Assembly: GCF_009377235.1 (NCBI RefSeq)
Contig: NZ_VMNX01000089.1
Span: forward strand, 1 to 34,417
DNA: 34,417 nt
Source: Streptomyces acidicola
GTDB taxonomy: Bacteria; Actinomycetota; Actinomycetes; Streptomycetales; Streptomycetaceae
Direction: 5' to 3'
The notes beneath the pieces were generated by a model. It was not told the origin of the DNA, ran no database searches, and saw only the letters and a list, made by a program, of their open reading frames with translations. Positions 7,993-16,634 of the stretch are shown here, in pieces (the stretch's first letter is position 1; each line of letters begins with the position of its first letter). Made by a program: the position numbers and the translations under genes.

Positions 7993-8922
7993 ATGGCTGC
8001 CATGACCGCCGCGACGACAACACCGCCGGCCGTACGACCCGTCAGGCGCAGGTTCTCCCCCGGGCGGGCCGCCGCCTGGGCCGTGATGGGGCTCATCGTC
8101 CTCATCACCCTGCTGCCGTTCTACTGGATCCTGCGCACCGCACTCTCCACCAACGCGGGCCTGAACGCCGACCCCACCAGCCCCCTCCCGGTCGACGTCA
8201 CCGGCAGTGGCTTCGAGCGGGCCCTCGGGCTGCAGTCGACCAAGGAAGCCATCGCGGAGGGCGGCGCGGGCGGCGGGCTCGACTTCTGGCGCTATCTGCT
8301 GAACTCGGTGATCGTCTCGACCCTGATCACCGGCTGTCAGATCTTCTTCTCCGCGATGGCCGCCTACGCCTTCGCACGGCTCAACTGGCGCGGCCGGGAC
8401 ACGGTGTTCGGCCTGTTCCTGGCCGGACTGATGGTGCCGACCATCTTCACCCTGCTGCCGAACTTCGTGCTCATCAAGCAACTCCACCTGGTGGACACGC
8501 TGTTGGGTATCGCCCTGCCCACCCTCTTCATGACGCCGTTCGCGGTGTTCTTCCTGCGGCAGTTCTTCATGAACATCCCCCGGGAGGTCGAGGAGGCGGC
8601 TCTGCTCGACGGAGCGGGGAAGGTCAAGATCTTCTTCCGGGTGATCCTGCCGATGGCGTCGACGCCGGTCATCACGCTGTCCGTGCTCACGTACATCACC
8701 TCCTGGAACGACTACTTCTGGCCGCTGATGGTCTCGTACAGCGACAGTTCGCGCGTGCTGACCGTGGCACTGGCGATCTTCCGGGCGCAGACCCCGGCGA
8801 CCGGCGTGGACTGGTCGGGGCTCACGGCGGCAACGCTGATCGCCGCGCTGCCGATGCTGGTGCTCTTCGCCTGCTTCGCCCGCCGCATCGTCAGCTCCAT
8901 CGGCTTCACCGGGATCAAGTGA
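7993..8922 (+). CDS. Carbohydrate ABC transporter permease, MalG-type
   Basis: The 309-residue partner permease starts 18 bases after the first permease, behind AAAGGAG. Hydrophobic helices begin at about residue 27 (AAWAVMGLIVLITLLPFYW), and the EAA loop is EEAALLDGAGKVKIFFRVILP at about 200-220. A longer external segment between the first two helices (about 52-98, including GLQSTKEAIAEGGAGGG) is typical of several MalG-like proteins. It should pair with the upstream permease to form the channel for a sugar delivered by the lipoprotein encoded next. Confidence 0.95.
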   Translation: MAAMTAATTTPPAVRPVRRRFSPGRAAAWAVMGLIVLITLLPFYWILRTALSTNAGLNADPTSPLPVDVTGSGFERALGLQSTKEAIAEGGAGGGLDFWRYLLNSVIVSTLITGCQIFFSAMAAYAFARLNWRGRDTVFGLFLAGLMVPTIFTLLPNFVLIKQLHLVDTLLGIALPTLFMTPFAVFFLRQFFMNIPREVEEAALLDGAGKVKIFFRVILPMASTPVITLSVLTYITSWNDYFWPLMVSYSDSSRVLTVALAIFRAQTPATGVDWSGLTAATLIAALPMLVLFACFARRIVSSIGFTGIK

Positions 8923-8932
8923 GGGAACCCTG

Positions 8933-10276
8933 ATGCGACTTCGTACGCTGACCGCGCTGACCGGAGCGCTGACGCTGTCCCTGCTGACCGGCTGCGCGAA
9001 GGGCGACTCCACCGGGGCGTCCGCGAGCACGGTGACGTACTGGCTGTGGGACGCCAACCAGCTGCCCGCCTACCAGGCCTGCGCCAAGGGGTTCGAGACG
9101 GAGAACCCCGGGCTGAAGGTCAGGATCACCCAGCTGGGCTGGAGCGACTACTGGACCAAACTCACCGCGGGTTTCATCGCGGGCACCCAGCCGGACGTGT
9201 TCACCGACCACATCCAGAAGTTCGGCCAGTTCGCCGATCTGAAGGTGCTGGAGCCGCTCGACGACCTGGACATCAAGGAGTCCGACTACCAGCCGGGCCT
9301 CGCCGCCAACTGGATCGGCCAGGACGGCCACCGCTACGGCGCTCCCAAGGACTGGGACACCGTCGCGCTCTTCTACAACGACAAGATGGCGAAGTCGGCC
9401 GGTCTCACCGCCGAGCAGTTGGGCAGCCTCTCCTGGAACCCGGAGGACGGCGGCACCTTCGAGAAGGCCATCGCCCACCTCACCGTCGACCGGAACGGCA
9501 AGCGGGGCGACGAGCCGGGCTTCGACAAGAACAACGTCAAGGTGTACGGGCTGGCCACCAACGGCGGCGGCTTCGCCGACGGCCAGACGCAGTGGAGCCC
9601 TTTCACCGGCTCCGCCGGGTGGAGCTACACGGACAAGGCGCGCTGGGGCACGAAGTACCAGTACGACAGCAACACCTTCCAGTCCGTCGTCAACTGGTAC
9701 TTCGGCCTGGCGAAGAAGGGCTACCTGGCGCCGTTCTCCGACTACAACATCCAGTCCAACCAGGCCAACACCCAGGTCGCCGCGGGCAGGGCCGCCACCG
9801 CCTTCGACGGTGCCTGGATGATCTCGACGTACGACGGTTTCAAGGGCAGGGACATCAAGTCCGCCCCCACCCCCATCGGCCCGAGCGGCAAGCGCGCCAC
9901 GATGATGAACGGCCTCGCCGACTCCATCACGAAGGCCTCCAGGAACAAGGCCGGCGCCCGGAAGTGGGTGGCCTACCTGGCCTCCGACGAGTGCCAGAGG
10001 GCCGTCGGCGCCTACGGGGTCGTCTTCCCGGCCACTCCGGCCGGCACCGAGGCCGCCGTCGCCGCCTACGAGAAGAAGGGCATCGACGTCTCCGCCTTCA
10101 CCCAAGCCGTGGCCGACAGGAAGGACTTCCGGACCTTCTCCTTCCCGATCACCGACTACGCGGCGGACGTGCAGGCGCTCATGCAGCCCGAGATGGAGGC
10201 CATCTACGGCACGGGCAAGCCGGTGAGCAGCCTCGACGAGACCAACGACCAGATCAATCTCATCCTCGACCAGTGA
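8933..10276 (+). CDS. Extracellular sugar-binding lipoprotein of ABC transporter
   Basis: The 447-residue protein begins with a lipoprotein signal, MRLRTLTALTGALTLSLLTGC, with the acylated Cys at 21. Next comes the SBP_bac_1 fold opening VTYWLWDANQLPAYQACAKGFE and the strand motif GTQPDVFTDH. It would bind a sugar outside the membrane and pass it to the two permeases. The ATG sits five bases after AGGGAA, which overlaps the preceding stop codon, so translation is probably coupled. The order permease-permease-binding protein is the reverse of the more common one. The C-terminal part carries the usual helix-rich region (WVAYLASDECQ). Ligand identity cannot be read from the sequence. Confidence 0.95.
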   Translation: MRLRTLTALTGALTLSLLTGCAKGDSTGASASTVTYWLWDANQLPAYQACAKGFETENPGLKVRITQLGWSDYWTKLTAGFIAGTQPDVFTDHIQKFGQFADLKVLEPLDDLDIKESDYQPGLAANWIGQDGHRYGAPKDWDTVALFYNDKMAKSAGLTAEQLGSLSWNPEDGGTFEKAIAHLTVDRNGKRGDEPGFDKNNVKVYGLATNGGGFADGQTQWSPFTGSAGWSYTDKARWGTKYQYDSNTFQSVVNWYFGLAKKGYLAPFSDYNIQSNQANTQVAAGRAATAFDGAWMISTYDGFKGRDIKSAPTPIGPSGKRATMMNGLADSITKASRNKAGARKWVAYLASDECQRAVGAYGVVFPATPAGTEAAVAAYEKKGIDVSAFTQAVADRKDFRTFSFPITDYAADVQALMQPEMEAIYGTGKPVSSLDETNDQINLILDQ

Positions 10277-10290
10277 AGGGCACGCCTTAC

Positions 10291-11493
10291 ATGACGTTCT
10301 CCCTCGGCATCGTCGGCGCCGGACAGTTCTCGGGCCAGTTCGCCAAACTGTTCCTGGCCCACCCCGGCGTCAGCGACCTGTACGTCACCGATCTGCTCCC
10401 CGACCGGGCCGAGCAACTCGCCGCCGCCGAAGGCCTCACGGGCACCTTCCCGTCCTACGAGGCCATGCTGGAGTCGAACGCGGTGGACGCGGTCGCGATC
10501 TTCACCCAGCGGTGGACGCACGGTCCGCTGGTACTCCAGGGCCTGAACGCGGGCAAGCACGTGTACTCCGCCGTCCCCATGGCCGTCACCACACAGGAGA
10601 TCGCGGCGATCATCGACGCGGTGAGGGCGACCGGGCTGACGTACATGATGGGCGAGACCAGCCAGTACAACCCGGCGACCGTCCACGCCCGCAACCAGAT
10701 CGCCCAGGGCGCCTTCGGCCGGATCTTCTACGCCGAGGGCGACTACGTGCACGACATGGACCTCGGGTTCTACGAGGCGTACCAGTACAGCGGCGGCGAG
10801 AACTGGAAGGCGACCGCCAGCTATCCGCCGCTGCTGTACCCGACGCACGCGGTGGGCGGGGTGCTCGGGGCGTGGCAGACGCACGCGGTGAGCGTGTCCG
10901 CGATCGGTGTGGTCGACGGACGCGGCGACGGTGTCTTCGACAAGGACGTCAGCCAGTTCGGGAACGACTTCTCCAACGCCACCGCGCTGTTCGAGGTGGC
11001 GGGAGGCGGCTCGTTCCGTACGAACGAGTTCCGGCGCGTCGGCTACCCCTCGCACATACGGGAGTCACGTTTCCGGTTCTTCGGGACGGACGCCAGCATG
11101 GAGCAGCTTGCGACGGTGGCCCTGTGGCAGGACAAGAAGGGGGTGAAGGACATCAGCGAACTGCTGGAGCCCAAGCCCACCCTGTCTCCTGACGACCCGT
11201 CGCTCCAGCACATCGCGCCGGACCTCCGGGCCGCCTTCACCTCCGGGTCGGCTCCCGTGCACGACCGCTCGCGCCTGCCGCGGGAGTTCGACAACCTGCA
11301 CAACGGGCACGAGGGCAGCCATCACTTCCTGGTCGACGACTTCGTCACCGCGGTCAACACACGGACACTGCCGTCCGTGAACGCCTGGACGGCCGCCCGC
11401 TACACCCTGCCGGGCATCATCGCCCACGAGTCAGCCCTGCAGGGCGGTGCGAGGCTGGACATCCCCGACTTCGGGGACGCCCCGGAGGCGTGA
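10291..11493 (+). CDS. Gfo/Idh/MocA-family oxidoreductase
   Basis: The 400-residue product starts with the Rossmann dinucleotide motif GIVGAGQFSGQFAKLF (GxGxxG) and an acidic residue after strand 2 (VTDLL), fitting NAD(P) binding. The C-terminal alpha/beta domain is present. In typical members the active site includes an EKP motif after strand 5; here the equivalent is GKHVYSAVPMAVT, so the usual lysine is missing and the reaction may differ from simple sugar dehydrogenation. It is the last gene of the sugar-uptake operon, 14 bases after the binding protein, and presumably acts on the imported sugar or a derivative in the cytoplasm. A strong hairpin follows its stop. Confidence 0.9.
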   Translation: MTFSLGIVGAGQFSGQFAKLFLAHPGVSDLYVTDLLPDRAEQLAAAEGLTGTFPSYEAMLESNAVDAVAIFTQRWTHGPLVLQGLNAGKHVYSAVPMAVTTQEIAAIIDAVRATGLTYMMGETSQYNPATVHARNQIAQGAFGRIFYAEGDYVHDMDLGFYEAYQYSGGENWKATASYPPLLYPTHAVGGVLGAWQTHAVSVSAIGVVDGRGDGVFDKDVSQFGNDFSNATALFEVAGGGSFRTNEFRRVGYPSHIRESRFRFFGTDASMEQLATVALWQDKKGVKDISELLEPKPTLSPDDPSLQHIAPDLRAAFTSGSAPVHDRSRLPREFDNLHNGHEGSHHFLVDDFVTAVNTRTLPSVNAWTAARYTLPGIIAHESALQGGARLDIPDFGDAPEA

Positions 11494-11503
11494 CGGCCAC
11501 GTG

Positions 11504-11537
11504 AGCCGGGCGCCTGCACTGCGTCAGGTGCCCGGCT
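11504..11537 (+). terminator. Strong hairpin terminator after the sugar operon
   Basis: AGCCGGGCGCCTG pairs with CAGGTGCCCGGCT across an 8-base loop: a 13-bp stem with one G-U pair. It begins 11 bases after the oxidoreductase stop. Its right arm overlaps the last codons of the convergent L,D-transpeptidase gene, so it can serve both directions. Confidence 0.75.
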
Positions 11538-12219
11538 TGCGGCCGTACACGTAGACGTCGTCGCCCTTCTTCAGCAGCGACCAGTACTTCTTGGCGTCGG
11601 CCTTGGTCATGTTGACGCAGCCGTGCGAGCCGGGCGGGTTCCACATGCTCACGCCGGCCGAGTGGAAGGCCTGGCCGCCGTCGAAGAACTGGCTGTAGGG
11701 CATGGGCACGTCGTAGATGGACGAGACGTGATCGATGTGCCGCCAGTAGATCTTCTTCAGTCCGGTGCGGGTCTCGTAGCCGTCACGGCCGGTGCGCACC
11801 GGCACCGGTCCGTGCACGAGCTTGTCGCCGTCCTGGATCCAGCTGAGCTGGAGCGTGAGGTTGACGCAGGCGATGCGACCCTTGTTGACGGGGCACTTGC
11901 CGTCCTTGTTGGGTTTGTCGCCCACGGCCTTCTGCTTGCCCATGAGGTCCATGACGCCCCAGGTCACGGGGCCCGCGTAGCCGATGTTCGGTGTGATGCC
12001 GTGCTTGGTCTGGAACGCCTTGATCGCCGAGCAGTCGGCGGCGGACTGCCTGCCGTCGACGGGCCGCCCGAGGAACTTCTCGACCTGCTTCTGATACGGG
12101 CCGGTCGACGTGGTGCAACTCGCCGCCTGCGCGGGCGCGGTGCCCAGTGCGAGAGTGAGCGGTGCCACCAGTCCGGTGATCCCGAGTGCGACGGCGCCCC
12201 GTCTGCGTATGTCCCCCAT
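11524..12219 (-). CDS. L,D-transpeptidase (YkuD) with peptidoglycan-binding domain
   Basis: The 231-residue exported enzyme has a signal peptide (1-32, MGDIRRRG n-region, cleavage after AQA). A helical peptidoglycan-binding-like domain follows at about 45-95 (KFLGRPVDGRQSAADCSAIKAFQTKHGI), then the YkuD catalytic domain. The catalytic signature is His186 in QAFHSAG and the SHGCVN motif with nucleophile Cys201. It would make 3-3 crosslinks in, or attach proteins to, cell-wall peptidoglycan outside the membrane. The ATG at 12219 was chosen over a longer frame because it gives a clean signal peptide behind GAGAGG. It faces the sugar operon tail to tail and is divergent from the AhpD-like gene. 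Confidence 0.93.
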   Translation of the reverse strand: MGDIRRRGAVALGITGLVAPLTLALGTAPAQAASCTTSTGPYQKQVEKFLGRPVDGRQSAADCSAIKAFQTKHGITPNIGYAGPVTWGVMDLMGKQKAVGDKPNKDGKCPVNKGRIACVNLTLQLSWIQDGDKLVHGPVPVRTGRDGYETRTGLKKIYWRHIDHVSSIYDVPMPYSQFFDGGQAFHSAGVSMWNPPGSHGCVNMTKADAKKYWSLLKKGDDVYVYGRKPGT

Positions 12220-12398
12220 GGCGGGCCTCTCTGTGTGCCTGCTGGTCGCTGCTTCTGCTTGCTGGACACTCGGTCGGGGCAGAGGGTTGTACGAAGGGGC
12301 ACGCCGAGACGAAACGATCGCACGGTCATGTGGATCACACTGCGGGAATTCGCTGGATTTCTCGTTCGGGAACCGCATTGCGGAGATAGAGTCTCCCT

Positions 12399-12890
12399 AT
12401 GACCAACAGTGATTCCGTGTCCCGTGTGGCCCTCAAGAAAATCACCCCCGCCGTGTCCGGAGCGATGGGCTCCCTGCATGCTGCCGCTGTTTCCGCGGCC
12501 CAGGACGCGAAGGTCGAGTCGGAGATCCTGGAACTGATCAGGATTCGCGCGTCGCAGATCAACGGCTGCGCGTTCTGCCTGGACATGCACACCAAGGACG
12601 CGCGCGCCAAGGGCGAGACCGAGCAGCGGATCTACGCCCTGAGCGCCTGGCGGGAGACTCCGTTCTTCAACTCGCGGGAGCGTGCCGCACTGGCGTTGAC
12701 CGAGGCAGTGACGCTGGTGCACGACGGACACGTCCCGGACGCCGTGTACGCGGAAGCCGCCGAGGTGTTCGACGACGAGCAGATCGCGGCGCTGATCTGG
12801 GCGGCCACCGTCATCAACGCGTACAACCGGATCGCGATCGCCACGCGGATGGTGCCGGGCGCCTACCAGCCCGTCCCGAAGAAGGACTGA
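12399..12890 (+). CDS. Carboxymuconolactone decarboxylase/AhpD-family protein
   Basis: This 163-residue all-helical protein carries the peroxidase-type core ELIRIRASQINGCAFCLDMHTKDARAKG: Cys57-x-x-Cys60 with His64 and the upstream acidic residue match the AhpD active site. It probably reduces alkyl hydroperoxides through the cysteine pair, in the cytoplasm. There is no ribosome binding site at normal distance; GGAG lies 14 bases away, and a TAGAGT box at 12387-12392 ends 6 bases before the ATG, so the message may be leaderless. It is divergent from the L,D-transpeptidase and ends before a long perfect hairpin. I see no link to the pathway that follows. Confidence 0.9.
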   Translation: MTNSDSVSRVALKKITPAVSGAMGSLHAAAVSAAQDAKVESEILELIRIRASQINGCAFCLDMHTKDARAKGETEQRIYALSAWRETPFFNSRERAALALTEAVTLVHDGHVPDAVYAEAAEVFDDEQIAALIWAATVINAYNRIAIATRMVPGAYQPVPKKD

Positions 12891-12992
12891 CCTTCGGAGA
12901 CTGGTCCTCGGAAGAGCGACAGATTTTCCAGCGACTGAATTTCGAAGAAGAAATATCCGGTCAGAATTCTCCAATATTCGGGAACGTTTGAT

Positions 12993-13025
12993 CGCGCCGG
13001 GCCGTATCACTTTCGGCCCGGCGCG
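12993..13025. terminator. Perfect 12-bp hairpin between convergent genes
   Basis: CGCGCCGGGCCG pairs perfectly with CGGCCCGGCGCG across a 9-base loop. It lies between the AhpD-like gene and the end of the aminobenzoate operon and should stop transcription from both sides. No T-run is needed for many actinomycete terminators. Confidence 0.8.
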
Positions 13026-13052
13026 TCCTTGCACCCGTGTGTGCCCGTGAAT

Positions 13053-13847
13053 TCAGTTGTCCGGCAGTGGCTCCATGAGGTCGTCCAGCCACTGCCGCCA
13101 TTCCGGGGCGTGCACGGCGGGCCCTGCGGTCAGCGGGCGGCCGGTCCAGGCGCGCACGGGACGGATTCCGTGGAGGGCGTTGACGAGCCACACCTCACGG
13201 CCGTCCAGTTCCGCCAGGGTGCGCTCGTGGTGGGCGACCCGGATGCCGGTGCGCGTGGCCCGTTCCTGGACGAGCGCCATGGTGACCCCGGCGAGGACGG
13301 GCAGGCGCGGCGGCGGCAGGCAGAGAGTGTCGTCCTCCCACCACAGCAGGCTGGAGTTCGCCGCCTCCAGCACCACCCCGGAGGGCGCGATCAGCACCGC
13401 CTCGTCCGCGTCCGCCCCGGCGGCCCGGCCCCGGACCCGGGCCAGCGCGTCCAGGTCCGGCCCCTTGCGGCGCGGCACGGTGCGCGGATCGGGCTGGCCC
13501 GCCGCCCACACCCGTACGTCCGTGCCGAGCGGTGGCGCGTGCCGCAGCAGCAGGCGCAGCTCCAGGGAGCCGGCCACGAGTTCGACGCGAGGGAACCACT
13601 CCCCCGTGCGCGGGAGCGCGGCGGTCATGTCGTGCCAGAACTCGATGAGCCGCCGCAGGGGAGGCGCGCCGCACTCGCCGCAGGCCCGCAGGAAGCGTTC
13701 ACGGTGCCGGTCGAAGCCGCGCACCCGCCCGTCACGCAGCAGCCAGGAGTCCGCGACGAGCAGCCGCCCGCCCTGCGCCGGTGCGGGGGTGAGACCGCGG
13801 TCGGGAGACCACGCCAACAGTCCCTCCGCGATGGCCGGTTGTGTCAA
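13053..13847 (-). CDS. pabC: Class IV PLP aminotransferase, probable 4-amino-4-deoxychorismate lyase
   Basis: The 264-residue product starts at a TTG (13847), seven bases after GAGAGGA, which overlaps the stop of the FAD monooxygenase. No ATG or GTG gives the conserved N-terminus TQPAIAEGLLAWSPDRG. Family features seen are ADSWLLRDGRVRGFDRHRERF, the likely PLP lysine in RRKGPDLDALARVR, and DEAVLIAPSGVVLEAANSSLLW, the E-x-x-x-S/N block. ADC lyase removes pyruvate from aminodeoxychorismate to give 4-aminobenzoate. The class IV fold also includes branched-chain and D-amino-acid aminotransferases, but the same operon encodes the ADC synthase, making the lyase role much the likeliest. It is the last gene of a six-gene operon. 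Confidence 0.85.
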   Translation of the reverse strand: MTQPAIAEGLLAWSPDRGLTPAPAQGGRLLVADSWLLRDGRVRGFDRHRERFLRACGECGAPPLRRLIEFWHDMTAALPRTGEWFPRVELVAGSLELRLLLRHAPPLGTDVRVWAAGQPDPRTVPRRKGPDLDALARVRGRAAGADADEAVLIAPSGVVLEAANSSLLWWEDDTLCLPPPRLPVLAGVTMALVQERATRTGIRVAHHERTLAELDGREVWLVNALHGIRPVRAWTGRPLTAGPAVHAPEWRQWLDDLMEPLPDN

Positions 13848-13858
13848 TGCGGTTCCTC

Positions 13859-15037
13859 TCAGTACTTCCGGCCGGCGGCGGCCGGAGAGCCGTGCCGGGG
13901 ACCGTAGGGCGCGTGCTCCAGCCAGGCGCCGCACCGCGGCACAACGGGGGCGAGGGCCGCGGCCGCGCGCTGCTTGACGCGTACGATGCGCCGATGGGGC
14001 CGCAGATGGTCCAGGGCCGTGCCCGCGGCCGCGCTGTTGAACAGGCCTGCCTGGCGCCGGAGTTCGGCGAAGGCGGCGACCGCCTCGGGGGTGCCTGCGG
14101 CGACGGCCCGCGCGGCGGCGGCCGCGTCCGCGATGCCGCTGTTCATGCCGCGCGCCCCGAACGGCGGGAAGAGGTGGGCGGCCTCGCCGACGAGCAGCAC
14201 CCGGCGGCCCGGGTCGGTGTAGGAGGCGGCGACCTTGCGCAGGAAGCGGTACGTCGACACCCACAGGATCCGCTCGTCGTAGCCGTCGCCCACCGCCGCG
14301 GGCAGCCAGCGCCGTACGGCCTCCTCGGTGCCGTGCTCCTCCTGCCGGTCGTCGTCGCGGCACTGCAGGTCCACCTGGAAGCCGCCGGTGAACGGTACGC
14401 GCATCACGCTGCGGCCGCCGAGTTCCGGATGCTCGTAGTGGAAGACCCGTTCCAGCGGCAGCTCGGCCCCCGGGGTGTCGGCCACGTCCACGACGACGTG
14501 GAAGCCGTCCCCGTGGGTGCCCTCCATGGCGATGCCGAGCTCGCGCCGTACGGCCGAGCGGGCGCCGTCGGCGGCGACGGCGTGCGTGCCGGTCCACACA
14601 CGGCCGTCCTCGTCGGTGAGGGCGACCTCGTCCGGGGTGACGCGCACGCCGGAGATCCGGGCGCCCCACACGAACTCCACTCCGGCGTCCTCGCAGGCGG
14701 CGAGCAGGAACCGCTCGGTGTCCACCTGGCGCAGGCTGGTGAAGGGCGGGATGCCCGTGGGTGGCGGGAAGGTGCGCGCGTACACCTCGCGGCCCCTGTA
14801 GAGGGTGCGTTTGGTGTGCCAGGTCTGCCCGTAGCCGGTGATCTCGTCGGCGAGTCCCGGGCGCATGCCGTCGAGGAGTTCGAGGGTCTCGCGGTGGACG
14901 AACAGGGCGCGGCTGCCGGGCCGTTCGCGGCCCTCGGGGTCGGCCTCCAGGAGCGTCACCGGGAGGTCCTGGGCGCGCAGGGCGAGGGCCGCCGACAGGC
15001 CCACGGGTCCGGCGCCGACGACCAGGACCCGGCTCAT
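13859..15037 (-). CDS. FAD-dependent aromatic monooxygenase (class A flavoprotein hydroxylase)
   Basis: The 392-residue product has the three class A flavin signatures: GAGPVG at 8-13 (FAD ADP-binding), ADGARSAVR at 156-164 (DG motif binding NAD(P)H and FAD), and LLVGEAAHLFPPFGARGMNSG at 281-301, the GD motif in variant form with Glu for Asp. It resembles phenol and salicylate hydroxylase-type enzymes. In its operon the obvious substrate is 4-aminobenzoate or its activated form; ring hydroxylation or oxidative decarboxylation to 4-aminophenol are both plausible inferences. Its ATG overlaps the stop of the upstream ligase (ATGA), showing translational coupling. The ADC lyase gene starts 11 bases after its stop. 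Confidence 0.9.
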   Translation of the reverse strand: MSRVLVVGAGPVGLSAALALRAQDLPVTLLEADPEGRERPGSRALFVHRETLELLDGMRPGLADEITGYGQTWHTKRTLYRGREVYARTFPPPTGIPPFTSLRQVDTERFLLAACEDAGVEFVWGARISGVRVTPDEVALTDEDGRVWTGTHAVAADGARSAVRRELGIAMEGTHGDGFHVVVDVADTPGAELPLERVFHYEHPELGGRSVMRVPFTGGFQVDLQCRDDDRQEEHGTEEAVRRWLPAAVGDGYDERILWVSTYRFLRKVAASYTDPGRRVLLVGEAAHLFPPFGARGMNSGIADAAAAARAVAAGTPEAVAAFAELRRQAGLFNSAAAGTALDHLRPHRRIVRVKQRAAAALAPVVPRCGAWLEHAPYGPRHGSPAAAGRKY

Positions 15038-16605
15038 GCAACCGTGCTCTCGGTGAGCATGCGGGTGATCTCCACCCTCTTCACCTTCCACGTGGACGTC
15101 ATCGGCAGGTCCTCGAACTTCCACTGGCGCGGCTCGGCCATCGCGGGCAGGTCTGCCGTGGCCTCCTGCCAGCGGCCCATGTCGAGGGGCTGCTCGCCGC
15201 GGACGCACACCACGGGTACGGGTTCGCGGTCCGCGCCCCGCACGATGACGACCTCGCGCAGTTCCTCCAGTCGGGACATCAGCGTGTCCTCGACCTCCAG
15301 GTTGCTGTGCACGGAGTCGATCTGGTCGATCTCACGGTCGATCAGGTACAGGGCACCCCAGCGGCTCTGGTAGCCCATGTCGCCCATCTCCCACCAGCCG
15401 TCGTTGAGCTGGCGCAGATAGCGGTCCCGGGCGCCGAGGTAGGTGAGGATGCGGCCGCGGGTGCGGGCCTCGATGCGTCCGGCCGTACCCGGCCCGACCC
15501 GCCGGCCGGAGCCGTCCGCGACCCGTACCCGGGTGAAGCCGGGGATGCCGATGCCGACCCGGCGGCCGTCGGCGCGGGCCGCGCTGCGGCGGGTGAACCA
15601 CTGGAAGGCGACCGGGCCCGTCTCGCTCTGCCCGTACAGCTGGATGAGCCAGGGCGAGCGCCGCTGCGAGGCGTCCAGGAGCCGCTGCACGGTGCGGGGA
15701 TGGATCGCGTCGAAGGTGGAGCCGTAGCTGCGGACGCGGGACAGCGGCGCTCCGGGCGCGTCCACCAACTCCTCCCACAGGACGAAGGTGTTGGGGTGGG
15801 TCTCGACGATGCCGGGTCGGTGCCGGGCGAGGATCGGGCCCACGGAGGACGGGTCCGGGTCGGTGATCAGCACCAGCGGGCTGCCGAAGTGCAGCAGGAC
15901 GCCGAGGAGATGGTAGAAGCGCGAGTGCACGAACGACATGTGCAGGGCGGCGGTCTCGCCGCGAGTGGGCCAGCCCATGGCCTTCTGCGGGACGAGCCGG
16001 TTCCACATGGTGTTCGGGCAGTGCACAGCGAGCTTGGGGACGCCGGTGGTGCCCGAGCTGTGGGTGATGAGGGAGGCCTCCCTGGGGTGGAGCCGTACCG
16101 GTGCGGGGGTCGCGGCACCCGTGTACTTCTCCAGTGGCTCGGCGCCGGGCGCCTCGTCCACGGACAGCGTCCGCCGTACGACGTCGGTGAGCTCGACGTC
16201 CTTGAGGGGGCCCTCCAGTTTGGCTCTGTCGGTGATCAGCCAGGGGCGGCGGAGCCGTTCGAGGAGCTGGCGGACGACCGGGCCCGCGAGCCCCGGCGAC
16301 AGGAGGACGGGGACGGCTCCGATGCGGGAGACCGCGCAGGTCAGCAGGACGATGTCGACGTTGTCCGTCTTGTGGACGACCACTTCCTCCGAGGGCCGTA
16401 CCCCGGCCTCCCAGAGGCGGCCGGAGAGTTCCTCGACCACGTCGGCCAGCACCGTGTAGCTGAGGTCGACGCCGAGGTCGGGGTTGACGTCGAGCGGGTG
16501 GTCGAGGGTGACGAAGACGCCACCGTGGCGGTCGGCCGCCTCCCGGAACATCGAGCCGAGGTAGAAGCCACGGTCGGCGGGGAGCAGGGGCTGCGGCTGT
16601 CGCAT
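15034..16605 (-). CDS. Divergent adenylate-forming ligase (acyl/aryl-CoA or amide synthetase)
   Basis: The 523-residue product belongs to the ANL superfamily. The phosphate-binding loop is THSSGTTGVPKLAVHC at about 181-196, where the usual G after PK is Leu. The A5 motif is YGQSETGP, and the C-terminal domain ends with STWKVKR, carrying the likely catalytic lysine. The N-terminal half is unlike the neighbouring benzoate-CoA-ligase-type enzyme, so this is not a recent duplicate. It could activate a second acid or join an activated aryl group to an amine. ATG 16605 is preceded by AAAGGA at nine bases; an upstream in-frame start lacks this. It is coupled to the monooxygenase by a 4-base ATGA overlap. 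Confidence 0.85.
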   Translation of the reverse strand: MRQPQPLLPADRGFYLGSMFREAADRHGGVFVTLDHPLDVNPDLGVDLSYTVLADVVEELSGRLWEAGVRPSEEVVVHKTDNVDIVLLTCAVSRIGAVPVLLSPGLAGPVVRQLLERLRRPWLITDRAKLEGPLKDVELTDVVRRTLSVDEAPGAEPLEKYTGAATPAPVRLHPREASLITHSSGTTGVPKLAVHCPNTMWNRLVPQKAMGWPTRGETAALHMSFVHSRFYHLLGVLLHFGSPLVLITDPDPSSVGPILARHRPGIVETHPNTFVLWEELVDAPGAPLSRVRSYGSTFDAIHPRTVQRLLDASQRRSPWLIQLYGQSETGPVAFQWFTRRSAARADGRRVGIGIPGFTRVRVADGSGRRVGPGTAGRIEARTRGRILTYLGARDRYLRQLNDGWWEMGDMGYQSRWGALYLIDREIDQIDSVHSNLEVEDTLMSRLEELREVVIVRGADREPVPVVCVRGEQPLDMGRWQEATADLPAMAEPRQWKFEDLPMTSTWKVKRVEITRMLTESTVA

Positions 16606-16634
16606 GTGCCCAATCCTTTCTGCGGGAGGCCGGG

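Noticed and set aside
9046..11493. A single 815-codon plus-strand open frame that would fuse a long N-terminal part to the Gfo/Idh/MocA enzyme
   Set aside because: The first 415 codons are the wrong frame of the sugar-binding protein gene, rich in Arg/Gly/Pro. The oxidoreductase begins normally at 10291 with its Rossmann motif.
13053..15041. A 662-codon minus-strand open frame covering the ADC lyase and the monooxygenase region
   Set aside because: Only the last 264 codons are the lyase. The rest is a shadow of the FAD monooxygenase frame, which has all three flavin motifs.
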